Assembly (NCBI RefSeq): GCF_030848805.1
Contig: NC_092363.1
Span: 22,881,774 to 22,945,773, forward strand
Source: Temnothorax longispinosus
Taxonomy: Eukaryota; Arthropoda; Insecta; Hymenoptera; Formicidae
Length of the DNA: 64,000 nucleotides
Reading direction: 5' to 3'
The notes beneath the pieces are model-generated. The model had not been told where the DNA came from and did not search any database. It worked only from the letters and a program-made list of their open reading frames with translations. Positions 12,676-23,542 of this stretch are shown in pieces. Position numbers and translations under genes: made by a program. The number at the start of each line of letters is the position of its first letter. Position 1 is the first letter of the stretch.

Positions 12676-13555
12676 GTTACATAGATTCATGAATTTTTTT
12701 AAATATATTTCTTTATATAATAATGCAGTGCGCTAAAGAGCCCGATTTTGCATTTTTGCTTTTAAAAATTTATAATAAATAAAATACGGAGTTAAAGTGC
12801 AGTTTAAACTGCACTAGTGCATAAAGTGCACATGAGTGCACCTGAGTTTGCCTGGGTCTCCTGCCGACCCGCTTATTTTCTAGCAGCACGATCTGCTGCA
12901 ATGTAATCGCAGAAACGCGGCAGAAATCGTCCACAACATGCAGTCACGATGTGATAGTAAAAATTTAGCAAGAATTGGGCATAGCTTTACCATATGAGCT
13001 AATAACAGCAGAAATACAGCAGAAATGGTGCATGGCCATATATAGTATAAAGTATAAGTAAGAACAGTAAGTTTACTTCTGTGTCGGATCCATTGTTCTT
13101 CGTGGCAAACGTCCGCCATGTGTTTTATTTGAACCGCTTACTAGAAACCGCTTGATAATTATATAAGAAGTGAAAAAAAATATAAAAAATATATTAATTA
13201 AATATTCGAAGCAAAAATGTCACAACACATGCACATAGGTAAAAAATACATGCGCGCTTTATTTGAATAATAGAAATCGCTTGTGATAATTATACATATA
13301 AGAAATGAAAAAAATATAAGAAATATATTAATTAAATATTTGAAGCAAAAATGTCCCGACACATTTTATTCATATTTTAAATAAATAATACACATTTTTT
13401 ACATTGTAAGTAAAAAATACACAATTTATTTACATTAGAAGTAAAATATAAATTTTAAACTGCATTATATAATATATAATTAGTATTAACAATACATAAT
13501 TAATATTAACAATAATTAATTTAAAAGCTTAATATTATATAGAATTAAGAAATTT

Positions 13556-13990
13556 TTATTTGTGTTGTAAAATTGTTATTTTTTTATTATGTTTCCTTTG
13601 TTCTTTAAAGTCTCGGTTAATAAATTTCAAAGTATAAAATATACGAACTCTAATATAAAGTTTAACTAAATAATTTCTCGGAAAATTTGAACATGAATGG
13701 GAAAACTCTATTTTTGAAAGAATATTTATAAAAGTTTGCACTACGTTAGGTTGTTTAATAATATAGAAATTTTTGAAAAATTTTGTATGCAATTCTTTAA
13801 TATACCGTTTAAATATAGAACTTGGAATAAGCAAACGACCAAACGTATTTTCTGTATTATTATATACTCTAAAGTAACTATATAATTTTAAGGTATTTAC
13901 ATCACTATTTTTTTCTAAAAGTAATTTACATGTTTCACATGTATGATTTACGAATCACCGTTTTAATAAATATCCACAAATGCATAAGTA
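13556..13990 (-). pseudogene. P-element/THAP9-like transposase C-terminal fragment
   Basis: A minus-strand frame ending at 13556 can be read upstream to about 13990 through one in-frame TGA near 13960. It shows HTCETCKLLL, then a GRLLIPS stretch, and ends with a basic segment whose last residues are ILQHK. The order CxxC, (G)GLxxPS, then an Arg-Ile-Arg segment and a C-terminal HK resembles the C-terminal region of P-element/THAP9-type transposases. That is from memory of the family, not a search. The N-terminal catalytic part is absent and the remnant is AT-rich and decayed. Confidence 0.4.
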
Positions 13991-14033
13991 ATTGCATAAG
14001 TAAATGCATAAGTAAATGCATAAGTAAATGCAT
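13981..14033 (+). repeat. 12-bp tandem repeat TGCATAAGTAAA
   Basis: Four copies of TGCATAAGTAAA-like units in a row followed by a partial TGCAT. It lies at the upstream edge of the transposase remnant. Confidence 0.95.
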
Positions 14034-14579
14034 TTTTATTTCTTTCCTTTATAACTCATTATGATTTTATTTTAAAAAAAAATTTTTAATAAATACAAAT
14101 ATACAATTCAACTAACGCTCGATGTATCTAACCCAAATGAAAACTGTCAGATGATAGCCGCCATGTTATTGATTGCTAAAGTCGCCATAATCATTTACCA
14201 ACTTCTTAGGGGAGTGAATCTAATACTGTTCTTACTTATACTATGGCATGGCCTGCTGTCACAATATAATGGCAAAAATATAGCTAGAACAGAACATAGC
14301 TCATTATATAACGTACTGGTTATTATATATATAATTTCTTCCTCTATTACCGTAAACAATATTTCAGTTGGAAGAATTGTTATTAATAACAGTAATTCTA
14401 TCAATTCAAAAATATGCCACATTATAAGAGTGGACTCCACGGTACAAGTTGTGCAGCACCGTAATTTATATACCGTTCTTATACCATTTTGATCGTATTT
14501 TAAGTACGAGAAAAGATGCCATTTAACGACAATGATGACATAAAAAGCAAACAAAACAAGTAACTTCCGTCGCCAGTAA

Positions 14580-15245
14580 ATAATTCAAAACAAAAGTCGT
14601 TTTTGTTTGACCCAACTGGCCAAATTAATATATTAAATTGCACAACGTTTCGACCGAATTCCGGTCCTTCTCAAGTGAGTTTCACGCAATCATCCGCAAA
14701 TCCGCATACAGAAATCAATTACATACGTCGCGTGCCCTGACTACATCATGCAAACGCAAGCTAAAAAAGTCAACGGTTTACAAAAATAATAATCTCGCGA
14801 TAGTCAAAAAGATAAAATCAATCACGTTAATTACATCAAAATAAATTCAAAAATTATAAAGGCTTACATGTCGTATGCGTCTCGAGACAAATATAAGAAC
14901 AGTGTTGCGTGAAAATAGAAACGTCGCAAGCCATTATCTACGAACACGTACGAACCGTATAACAGTCAAAGTCGTACTGAAATTACCTACACAATCAACG
15001 AATGACAAGCTGTGTTCAAATGTAAAAACGAACAGAACCAAATAAAAAGACTATAAGTGACACCAATAACACGGTTGTAAATAGCTGGCAGATTTTCCGT
15101 GTCTTTTTGGAGATTAATTGTACAATCATACTTTTTGATAAAGAACATCTCCGAGATTTCCCTTTTCTTAAATTGTTTCTCCTTATATAAAATCTCCGGT
15201 TGACGCCAATTAAAGCCATGATTGTGTGTGAGACGGTGCTTACTA
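14580..15245 (-). mobile_element. Penelope-like retroelement 3' fragment (GIY-YIG tail plus 3' end)
   Basis: On the minus strand from about 15243 a frame reads through HNHGFNW, KKREISEMFFIKK, INLQKDTENLP and AIYNRVIG, ending in a stop near 14986. These motifs, in this order, are typical of the C-terminal half of the GIY-YIG endonuclease domain of Penelope-like elements. The rest of the endonuclease and all of the RT are missing, so it is 5'-truncated. Downstream on the same strand lies a hairpin followed by GAAACGTTG (14641-14677), as found near PLE termini. A dead copy. Confidence 0.65.
14641..14677 (-). ncRNA. Hammerhead-like motif of PLE terminus
   Basis: On the minus strand CTTGAGAAGGACC is followed by a GGACCGGAATTCGGTC-type stem and then CGAAACGTTG. 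PLE termini are known to contain hammerhead ribozymes with a CUGAUGA core and a GAAAC core. Here the GAAAC side is intact but the CUGAUGA side reads CTTGAGAA, so activity is doubtful. Confidence 0.35.
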
Positions 15246-15399
15246 ACCGAAATATAACCGAAATAAAAAAGATTTTTTTAAATAATTGTTATATCCAATG
15301 AGGAGTGATTAATAAATATGTTAATGTCCGACGTACTTAAAGAATTACAGAAACGTATCGATAACGTATCGGGAACGAGAGCGACAAGCCCGCGCGGCG

Positions 15400-15680
15400 A
15401 TGTCGGTCCAGGCGAAGCGGGCGGCTGCGGGAGGTGGTCCTGATACGAGACACCATCATCACCACCACCATAACCACGCGCATCATCATCACCCCAACAT
15501 ACATGTCTCCACGCCGAACCTCTTTCGTGACCCCGTCAGGGTGAATCCTGATCCACAAATCCAGTCCAAGCTGGGCAACTATTCGCTAGTGAAGCATCTA
15601 CTCGGCAAGCATTATAAGTGCTTGATTGGCATCGATGGCATCCCGCTGAGTCCGAAGAAGCCCGGTGGGCTACGCTGCCC
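15400..15680 (+). CDS. His-rich coding exon, product not recognised
   Basis: An ATG at 15400 in the context GGCGATGTC opens a GC-rich frame in strong contrast to its AT-rich surroundings. It encodes an Ala/Gly-rich start, a run of seven His, a second run of four, then GNYSLVKHLLGKHYKCLIGI and a Lys/Pro/Gly segment ending near GGLRCP. A GTGGGT splice donor at about 15681 is a likely exon end. Beyond it the frame turns AT-rich and stops at 15750. An upstream in-frame stop at 15322 and the absence of any other ATG support 15400 as a start. It looks like a real 5' coding exon of a host gene whose other exons I could not find here. The function is unknown. Confidence 0.45.
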
Positions 15681-18600
15681 GGTGGGTGCGCTTAAATATT
15701 ACGGGTCCTATGCTGACATATTCTGTTTCATTTTTGCATTATTTCTATAGCATCATATTATGACGTCAGATTCTGCTAGAGTTCTATTTCATTTCTACGA
15801 ACATTATCTGATACGGCAGATCATGCTTTGTTACTGCTAAAATTATGCCAATATAGCTTGCGGCACACGTACAATTTGTAAAGCCTGCTAAAAGCAGGCT
15901 TGGCTGTCTGGGAAATAAATAAAAAAATACATTTTGAAAAATTTTAGTCATTTAAAAGCGTAAGCGTAAAAGTGTAGCGAACGTAAGCAATTTAAATTTT
16001 GCAATTCTGTTTTTGTGCACGTGAACGTGTGTATGCCGTATGTTCTTCTACCGTGTGAAACACAGTACCACGTGGTGGAACATGTTATAACGTGTATCGG
16101 AAAATGAGATAAAAGATATATTGAGTAAGATAAAAAATACATTTCGGAAAATCTTAAATCCATTGTACAATAACTGAAAGAGTATGCGGTATAAGACGTA
16201 AGCAGTAAAAGTTGACCAACTACAATCGATTATTCTTGGATTGTAAAAATCTTATTAGTCAATAGCTTACTGCTTACGCGTCTTAAATCTACTATTACGA
16301 CTATTGTAGAATGAAACTTTATAGCCATTTAGAAACTAAGCGTAAGTCTGGCGAATGTGAGCAATCTAAATTGTGTAATTCTTTTGTTCTTTCTTTTATG
16401 CTCATGCATGCACGTGTGTGCCACGTGGTAGTAGAAGAACACACAGCTCCCGATATTTCAGATTTATAAAAGAACATTTTTCTACATTAACAAAATTAAA
16501 AAATAACTGTTATTTTCTTTAAAATAATTAATTATTTAATAATGATATTCAACACACACATGCAGATTATGTAATAATGTCAGTACTTAGCAATGCATGG
16601 AAGCAAGATAAACTTATTGTTAGATTATGCATATAATCTTAACGCTATAATTATAAATGTATATGATATTATAATGCATTTTAGCATATGCTAAAAAAGA
16701 AAGGATTATTATTTTTCATATTTTTTGTCTTCTTTTAGAGAGACAATATGACAACTCTCAATAAATCTTCATATTGCGAGAGTTGTAGTCGATATCCCTA
16801 TGTCGGCAGAGTATCCGTAGGAGAAAAGGATAGTGTTGACTTTATCTATCAATTTGTGAAGAAAAGATTTGTTGCCGTGGACCACGAGAGTCCTAGCATA
16901 TTCATTACTGCCCCTGACATAATTGGGCCACCCAAATTTCAAAATTACGGACAACTATTCCATTTATACCAATTCCTTATTTTTGTGATTTTGAGGTACG
17001 TGTATTTTCTGGTACTACCTATCTCTGTTATAGTCCTGTACAAAGTAATCGCTATATATTATATGTTACAAAATTTTCTACTATTTGATAATTTTGATTT
17101 TCCAATATAGAGGTATTTAAATGGTCTTTCAATATCTCCATGGCAAAACGAAACGTTCATGAGATCCATGAGATCTGATGGGTCGCTACCATTATCCGAT
17201 AATAATTGGGAAAAAAGATATATTGGTATATGTAATATTTAAATCGATAAATAAGATATTGTTAAGGAAGATATGCTTTTGCTAAGAAAAGAGTAAATAT
17301 AATAATATTTTCTATTTACAGATATCGAGTTTCATGAAGCTGTATATCCAATCAGAGTCTGTATTTACGAAATCTGTAATCCTGGAAGCGTAATTCAAAT
17401 TTCGGCTCAAGATTCCAATAATCGCTGGATTACGTTGTGGGATGAATCGTTTTGGGATGAGTCATCGATTGTACCCCCGACATCAAGATTATTCTCACCT
17501 CCATTATCGCATTCGTGCAACTTTAAAACCAAAATACTCAGACTAACATTTAGAAAGAGTTCAAGTGTCTCTTACACAAAGCTAGAAGCTGTGATGCTTA
17601 TCGGAACATCAGATTTGATTTCCCCTAAAAATCCTAATAAGAGTTTTACTAATCTATTCAAAGAAATTAACTGCATGTACTCTTCATACCGTGATGATGA
17701 TAATTTAACAGCAGATTTGAAAAGTGCACACTTGGATATAGTTCATCTGCAACAGAATTTTTTCAAATATTGTATTATTTGTGAAAGGTATTATTATCGC
17801 CGACGTTAGATAATATTTAAATTCTTTTTTTTTTCATTAATAATGAAAATTAATTTGTTTTTTAATTATATTTGCAGCAATATAAAAAAAATTGCTTATA
17901 AAAGTAATTTGAGAAACAAAGAAGTATCTCAGGAGATAATCCCTGGTTATGTGCAACCTAATGAAGAAAAGAACTCGCGTCATATTTTATTGGAGAGTGA
18001 TTTAAATTGGGCAAAGAAAATGAAACTCTCTTCAGATAAATCCAAAGAGCTATCATGCAGTTTGTCTAACCTTCCTGTAAAGTATTCTAAGAAAGTCTAT
18101 TTTTCGTAATAATATATTTATTGCAATGTCATTTCGAGTATTAAAGTTATATATTTTATCTTTGCAGGATGAAATACTAGTAAAAATATTAAAAAACTTA
18201 GATCTGACGACGTTATGCCACATGAGTTATGTAGATAAGCGTTTCTATAAATTAACATGGGACCCTGAATTCTATACAAGTTTGAACATTCGACGTTTGA
18301 GGCACCATGACAAATATATTATGCACAATATATTTTGTTGCTTTACAGCTAGATGTAAATCTTTGCAACAGTTGGATCTTACAGCAAGCAACTTTGATGT
18401 TAAGGATTTCGTAAAGTTTCTTAATAATTGCGGCATGCATTTAACGCACTTAAGACTCAGAAGCTGCAAATCTGTTGACAGTTTCGCCCTACATAAAACT
18501 TCAGAGATATGCAAAAAATTGAAAGGTATGTATACATGCATATAGTATATAATTATCAAGATTATGGGTAAACTGCATATAACTAATACAAATTTTTCTT

Positions 18601-19231
18601 AGAATTGGATCTAAGTTATTGTACTGGCATAGACGACGAAGGATTTTCCTACCTCGAGAAGCTGGAAGGTTTGGAACGTTTAAATCTTTATGAAACACGT
18701 ATAAGAACTGAACGTCTTTGCAAAATACTGCAAAAAATCAATGGATGCGTGAGTTAGATGCGGACCTTATAAACGCAGAAGCAGTTCTAAAAGAGTTGGC
18801 AAAATCGTGTCGTAACTTGGACGTAATAAATTCACTGTGCGTAAATCATCTTTCATCTCAGGGTATTAGTGCCCTCACTAACTGTAAGAATTTACGAAAA
18901 GTGGATTTTTATAATAATCAGCTGTAAGTATATGCGCTATATTTTCTTTTAAAATACACATTATTGTATTTTTTTATTGAAATTTGTTTGCTTCTCTTGC
19001 GTGCATCTTGAAAAAGTTACATTAATTTTCTCTTTGCAATTAAAGTACTGTACTAATTACATCATTTTTGTTACAGATGCAAGTATTCCGTTACTGTTGA
19101 TACCTTATGTAAATTACTTTCCTCTTATCAAAACTTGCAAGAAGTTGATTTGCACGATATTGACCTCACTGATCACCAGTTGGAATTACTAGCGCAGTGC
19201 AAAAACTTGAAAAAGATATATTTGAAGTTTT

Positions 19232-20190
19232 CCAGGTAGCAAACACAAGTCATTTTGACGTCAAATACTAGTCATGTTTGTACAAATGACGTCAATGACC
19301 AAAAAGCGACTATGTCTTTAAAAATGACATTATACTGACGTTATTCCATAACGTCATTATAACGTCTATTTTTAGTCATTTTTGGTCTATGACATCGGCG
19401 ACTAATAATGGACGTTTATAAGACGTCATTTCTTAGACCATCTAAAGACGTCATTTTAAAGACGTCTTAAAGTCGTCCAAATAAGGTCTTTTTGTAATAT
19501 AACTATTTTTACTTCTTAATATTGTATAATAAAGTAATAATAAAATAACAACCACAAAATTAACTACAATATGTTTGTTTCGCAACTTTATGATTGAAGT
19601 GGCGAATTTATGGTATAAGTACTATAAGTGGATGTAGTTGCGTGTGATTATAGTTTTATGATAACTGCATTTCATGCAGTGTTATAGCTATCAAGAAGAT
19701 TATCATTACAAGATTTTTGAACACTTTAAAGATGTACCTGTTATAGACAAGTACGGTTAATAAGGAAGCATCAGGGTGAGAAGATCGTCACTGTCCACTG
19801 GATCATCGAAGTCAAGCGACTCGGGCGCGGTACTGTACTAGGATAGGTGACCGCCTTGAGAGCGGCTATACGCACATGGCATGTAACGAAACAGTTAAAA
19901 AAGCTTTTTTTTTCTTAGATAAAGAAAAAGAACATTTTTTTATAAACGTTTATCAAGTAGACATTTTAAAATTTTAATTTCATAAAAAACATTTCTGGAA
20001 ACCGGTATGTTGTACAATGGACCTATTTTTGCCGTCAAAATAACGTATCCGCGATGACGTCAATTGTCTGTGACCACCTGTGACATTAGACCGTCATTTT
20101 AACGTCATTATGCCGCCAGTTAGTGACGTCAGGAATGGTTAGTAAAGGACCAAAATTTGACGTCAAAATGACTTGTGTTTGCTACCTGGG
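19232..20190. mobile_element. TIR element carrying a 5S-rRNA-like cassette, copy 1
   Basis: The ends read CCAGGTAGCAAACACAAG and its complement, with the inverted repeat continuing through CATTTTGACGTCA. Both flanks are full of TGACGTCA-type palindromic pieces and the middle holds a 5S-like module (19763-19885). There is no transposase frame. It sits within exon 7 of the FBXL4-like gene. Its left end lacks one C that copy 2 has, and no clear target duplication remains. Confidence 0.8.
19763..19885 (+). ncRNA. 5S rRNA-derived Pol III module
   Basis: GATCATCGAAGTCAAGC, CGGGCGCGGTACTGTACTA and GGATAGGTGACCGCC follow the order and spacing of the A box, intermediate element and C box of 5S rRNA genes. 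The match is partial and the ends are not those of a mature 5S RNA, so it is a derived promoter-like module, as in 5S-type SINEs. Confidence 0.6.
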
Positions 20191-20825
20191 TAATTATTAC
20201 TTACCAAATAATAGGACTTTTGATGAGAATCTACTTTGACAGATTATTTTGTTTTACAAATTTAAAGAAAGTCATTTATGATTATTGTGTTATTTTGGTA
20301 TTTAGAAAAAATACTGCTACCTGTATTGGGTCATATTTTTTTTTAATTTCACGTTCATATATAGTCTGAGTTAGGTATATACTCCATCCAGCAAGAGAAC
20401 ATCCACGGGTTACACATAGATGGGCAAAGTGAAAACGTAGCGCGCTATTAAGTACCACAATACGTAAGTATACGGCACGCTCGGTGTGGATCAAGGAGAG
20501 CTTTTTATGCGCGGAAATCTGTTCGAAACGGACGAGTTTTTGTCTAATCCGTGGATTTTCTCTCGATGAACGGAGTACAGGTCTGAATTCTAAGATTCTT
20601 TTATTTCCTCACAAAGTAACTGCTCCGATAAAACACTTTCATAAAGAAATGTGATAAAAACGTTGTTACTCTGACTGAGTGTTGTTCTTTTAGTATATAT
20701 ATTTTTTAAAAGTATTTTTATAATTAAAATATATTTGTTCGGCTGTGTATGTGTAGTCTTTTAGTTTAAAAACCGTACAAAGAGCTTTGCAATAATTGTT
20801 GTATATATAACATGCGTATACCTAA

Positions 20826-21799
20826 CCCAGGTAGCAAACACAAGTCATTTTGACATCAAATTTTGGTCCTTTACTAACCATTCCTGACGTCACTAACTGG
20901 CGGCATAATGACGTTAAAATGACGGTCTAATGTCACAGACAATTGACGTCATCGTGGATACGTTATTTTGACGTCATTTTCTGACGTCTTATTGACGGCA
21001 AAAATAGGTCCATTGTACAACATACCGGTTTCCAGAAATGTTTTTTATGAAATTAAAATTTTTAAATGTCTACTTGATAAACGTTTATAAAAAAATGTTC
21101 TTTTTCTTTATCTAAGAAAAAAAAGCTTTTTTAACTGTTTCGTTACATGCCATGTGCGTATAGCCGCTCTCAAGGCGATCACCTATCCTAGTACAGTACC
21201 GCGCCCGAGTCGCTTGACTTCGATGATCCAGTGGACAGTGACGATCTTCTCACCCTGATGCTTCCTTATTAACCATACTTGTCTATAACAGGTACATCTT
21301 TAAAGTGTTCAAAAATCTTGTAATGATAATCTTCTTGATAGCTATAACACTGCATGAAATGCAGTTATCATAAAACTATAATCACACGCAACTACATCCA
21401 CTTATAGTACTTATACCATAAATTCGCCACTTCAATCATAAAGTTGCGAAACAAACATATTGTAGTTAATTTTGTGGTTGTTATTTTATTATTACTTTAT
21501 TATACAATATTAAGAAGTAAAAATAGTTACATTACAAAAAGACCTTATTTGGACGACTTTAAGACGTCTTTAAAATGACGTCTTTAGATGGTCTAAGAAA
21601 TGACGTCTTATAAACGTCCATTATTAGTCGCCGATGTCATAGACCAAAAATGACTAAAAATAGACGTTATAATGACGTTATGGAATAACGTCAGTATAAT
21701 GTCATTTTTAAAGACATAGTCGCTTTTTGGTCATTTTACGTCATTTGTACAAACATGACTAGTATTTGACGTCAAAATGACTTGTGTTTGCTACCTGGG
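20826..21799. mobile_element. TIR element with 5S-like cassette, copy 2 (inverted)
   Basis: A near-identical copy of the 19232-20190 element in opposite orientation, about 640 bp away. The ends are CCCAGGTAGC and GCTACCTGGG, flanked by TAA on both sides (20823-20825 and 21800-21802). A 3-bp TAA duplication suggests a PIF/Harbinger-type origin, which is inference from the target length alone. Confidence 0.8.
21160..21245 (-). ncRNA. 5S rRNA-derived module, copy 2
   Basis: Reverse complement of the 19763-19885 module with few differences; for example GGTGATCGCC replaces GGTGACCGCC in the C-box region. Confidence 0.55.
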
Positions 21800-23225
21800 T
21801 AAGTACATATAATCCCATACTGTTCAATCTCTACAAAATAGTTTCTCGAGAGGAATTTATATTACTCATAATAACTAAACTTAAAGCTCTTTTAATTTAT
21901 TATTCATGAAAAAAACTACTTGTTCTTGTTAAGGCGAGATAGTTTGACGCGCATCTGCGAATCGGCCTTTAGCCGGAAACCGAGCATTCTCGATGCTGTG
22001 ATCAGAGACGCTCAAAAATGTTCGGCTATAGTCGGGTGCGCTGCGAGCGTAGTACGCGCGACCACGATTTTCCCCCCAAGAGATCAGAGTCGTCTGTAAC
22101 GCCATTACAACCGGTCCTCGAGTTAAGAAACAATAAAGTGTGAGCGTACGGTTAATTGAAATCAAGCTACTTTATTCCGGCTACCCCCTCACCACATTTC
22201 CTCTCTACATCTGCTACAACAGTTTTTCTGCGAGTCCTTATTTCTATTTCCAAAGCTGCCGTCAGGCTGCTTACGCCATTTTGCATTTTTTAACCACCCA
22301 GCCAAGGCTGCATCTGCTTCAACGAGATCACTATTCGGAAAGGAAATTTTTAGTGCTCCTGAAATAAGACACATGTACATATAACACAAAACATCTTGCA
22401 TTTTTTACATACAAATAATAATAAACTTAATGTATTAGTAAATAATTACCTTGAAACAAATTGTATAGTTTGAGAGTTTTGAAAGCTATTTTTCCGTTAC
22501 CTCCGTCACAATTCATTTCACCTGCCAGTGTGTTAGAGAATAATTTTGTTAGTATGTTTGTTGCACTTTTTTTTTCGGGATTCTTCGCGCTCAGTTTCAT
22601 GTGATTAGACATGTAGTGACACTGCAAACAACAAATAATGAAACATTAGTAAACACGTAGAAGAAAACTTTTTTAAGTACGTAAAGAAATGAATTATGCT
22701 TACAGCAGCAGTCAAATTATGATCCGCCTGTAAGAAAGTCTCAAATTCTTTTAAATGTTGTTTTGTGTGCAAAGGTAATGGTGGCATTTTCTCAGAACGC
22801 GAACGTCTCTTTTCTGGGGGTATTATAGCTCTCATAAGCTTGTTCACGTTTATATTGAGAATGTCTAGCTTTCCAGAAATTTTTTCTACTGTAACTAGTG
22901 TCCTTTTAACTGTCATTTCGGTGTTTAATGTCTTCTCTGCAACAAATACAAAAAAATTATAGTAATACAGGCACAGAAAGCAAACATTTATTTTACACTA
23001 GTATTGCAACAGAATGTTACCTGTATTCTTATAATGCAACTGTTCTTTAAACAATGTACGTCGATGGGAAGCGCTTGAATTATATAATTTTGGTTTATCA
23101 TTACAATTAGAAGAATTGCTGCTGCATTGCACGGTGTCCACAGAATCAGTGTTAAAAGTTGATGTTGGTTGATGATCAGTTGATGTAAGATCCTTCGTTA
23201 AAGTTGAATCATCCTTACTGAATAT

Positions 23226-23499
23226 TGTTGGAGTATTCGTCATGCGAGGCGCTGTACTACACCGACGACATTTTTTTCCTAGACCAATCATATACATTTT
23301 ATCCTTTTTCGAGCCGCAACTCTCTATGGTCTATACCTTTTGTCTCAACCGTCTTTCACGAGATAGATTGTATCACAAGTCCTTCATTAAAGAAATCGCA
23401 TATTGAACTGCATATAAAGTGTATAAACTGCGTTATTACATCCTGTATCCTCTCAAGACTCCTGCGCTAAAGTGGACATTCTGCTCGTTACGGTCAACA
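23226..23499 (+). repeat. 5' LTR of Copia element
   Basis: Begins TGTTGGAGTATTCG and ends GGTCAACA. It differs from the 3' LTR by only a few substitutions and small indels, for example TGTACTACACC against TGTACACC, so the insertion is fairly young on the scale of its other damage. Confidence 0.93.
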
Positions 23500-23518
23500 G
23501 CTAGGTTATGGGCCCAGA
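23500..23518 (+). promoter_or_regulatory. Primer-binding site, copia type
   Basis: AGGTTATGGGCCCAG follows the 5' LTR almost directly. Drosophila copia has nearly the same string and is known to prime from an internal fragment of initiator-Met tRNA. Confidence 0.7.
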
Positions 23519-23542
23519 TATTAACGCATCGAAATTAAGGTT

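Larger units (their letters stand above)
16748..20320 (+). pseudogene. FBXL4-like F-box/LRR gene, disrupted
   Basis: Exons fit GT..AG sites and one frame: 16748-16995, 17113-17225, 17322-17787, 17878-18076, 18168-18525, 18603-18923 and 19077-19231. The first three give a discoidin-like region with an EAVYPIRV motif, as in FBXL4. Splicing exon 4 to exon 5 creates LPDEILVKIL, a canonical F-box start. LRR-like segments follow. FBXL4 proteins are F-box subunits of SCF ubiquitin ligases linked to mitochondrial upkeep; that is family knowledge. Breaks: a six-A run at 18732-18737 is one base short and shifts the frame to a stop. A TIR element interrupts exon 7 at 19232. Coding resumes at 20191 as another LRR (LFCFTNLKKV) but needs a further one-base change near 20235. 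The first break could be a sequencing error. The insertion cannot. Confidence 0.65.

Noticed and set aside
13981..14033. CRISPR-like array
   Set aside because: The units are adjacent with no spacers, and this is eukaryotic DNA. It is a simple tandem repeat.
14151..14554. Overlapping plus (14151-14492) and minus (14195-14554) frames of ~115 codons
   Set aside because: They are mutual shadows of low-complexity AT-rich DNA; neither shows a domain or splice support.
19763..19885. A genuine 5S rRNA gene
   Set aside because: The internal control region is similar, but the 5' and 3' parts do not match a mature 5S RNA and the unit is embedded in a transposable element.
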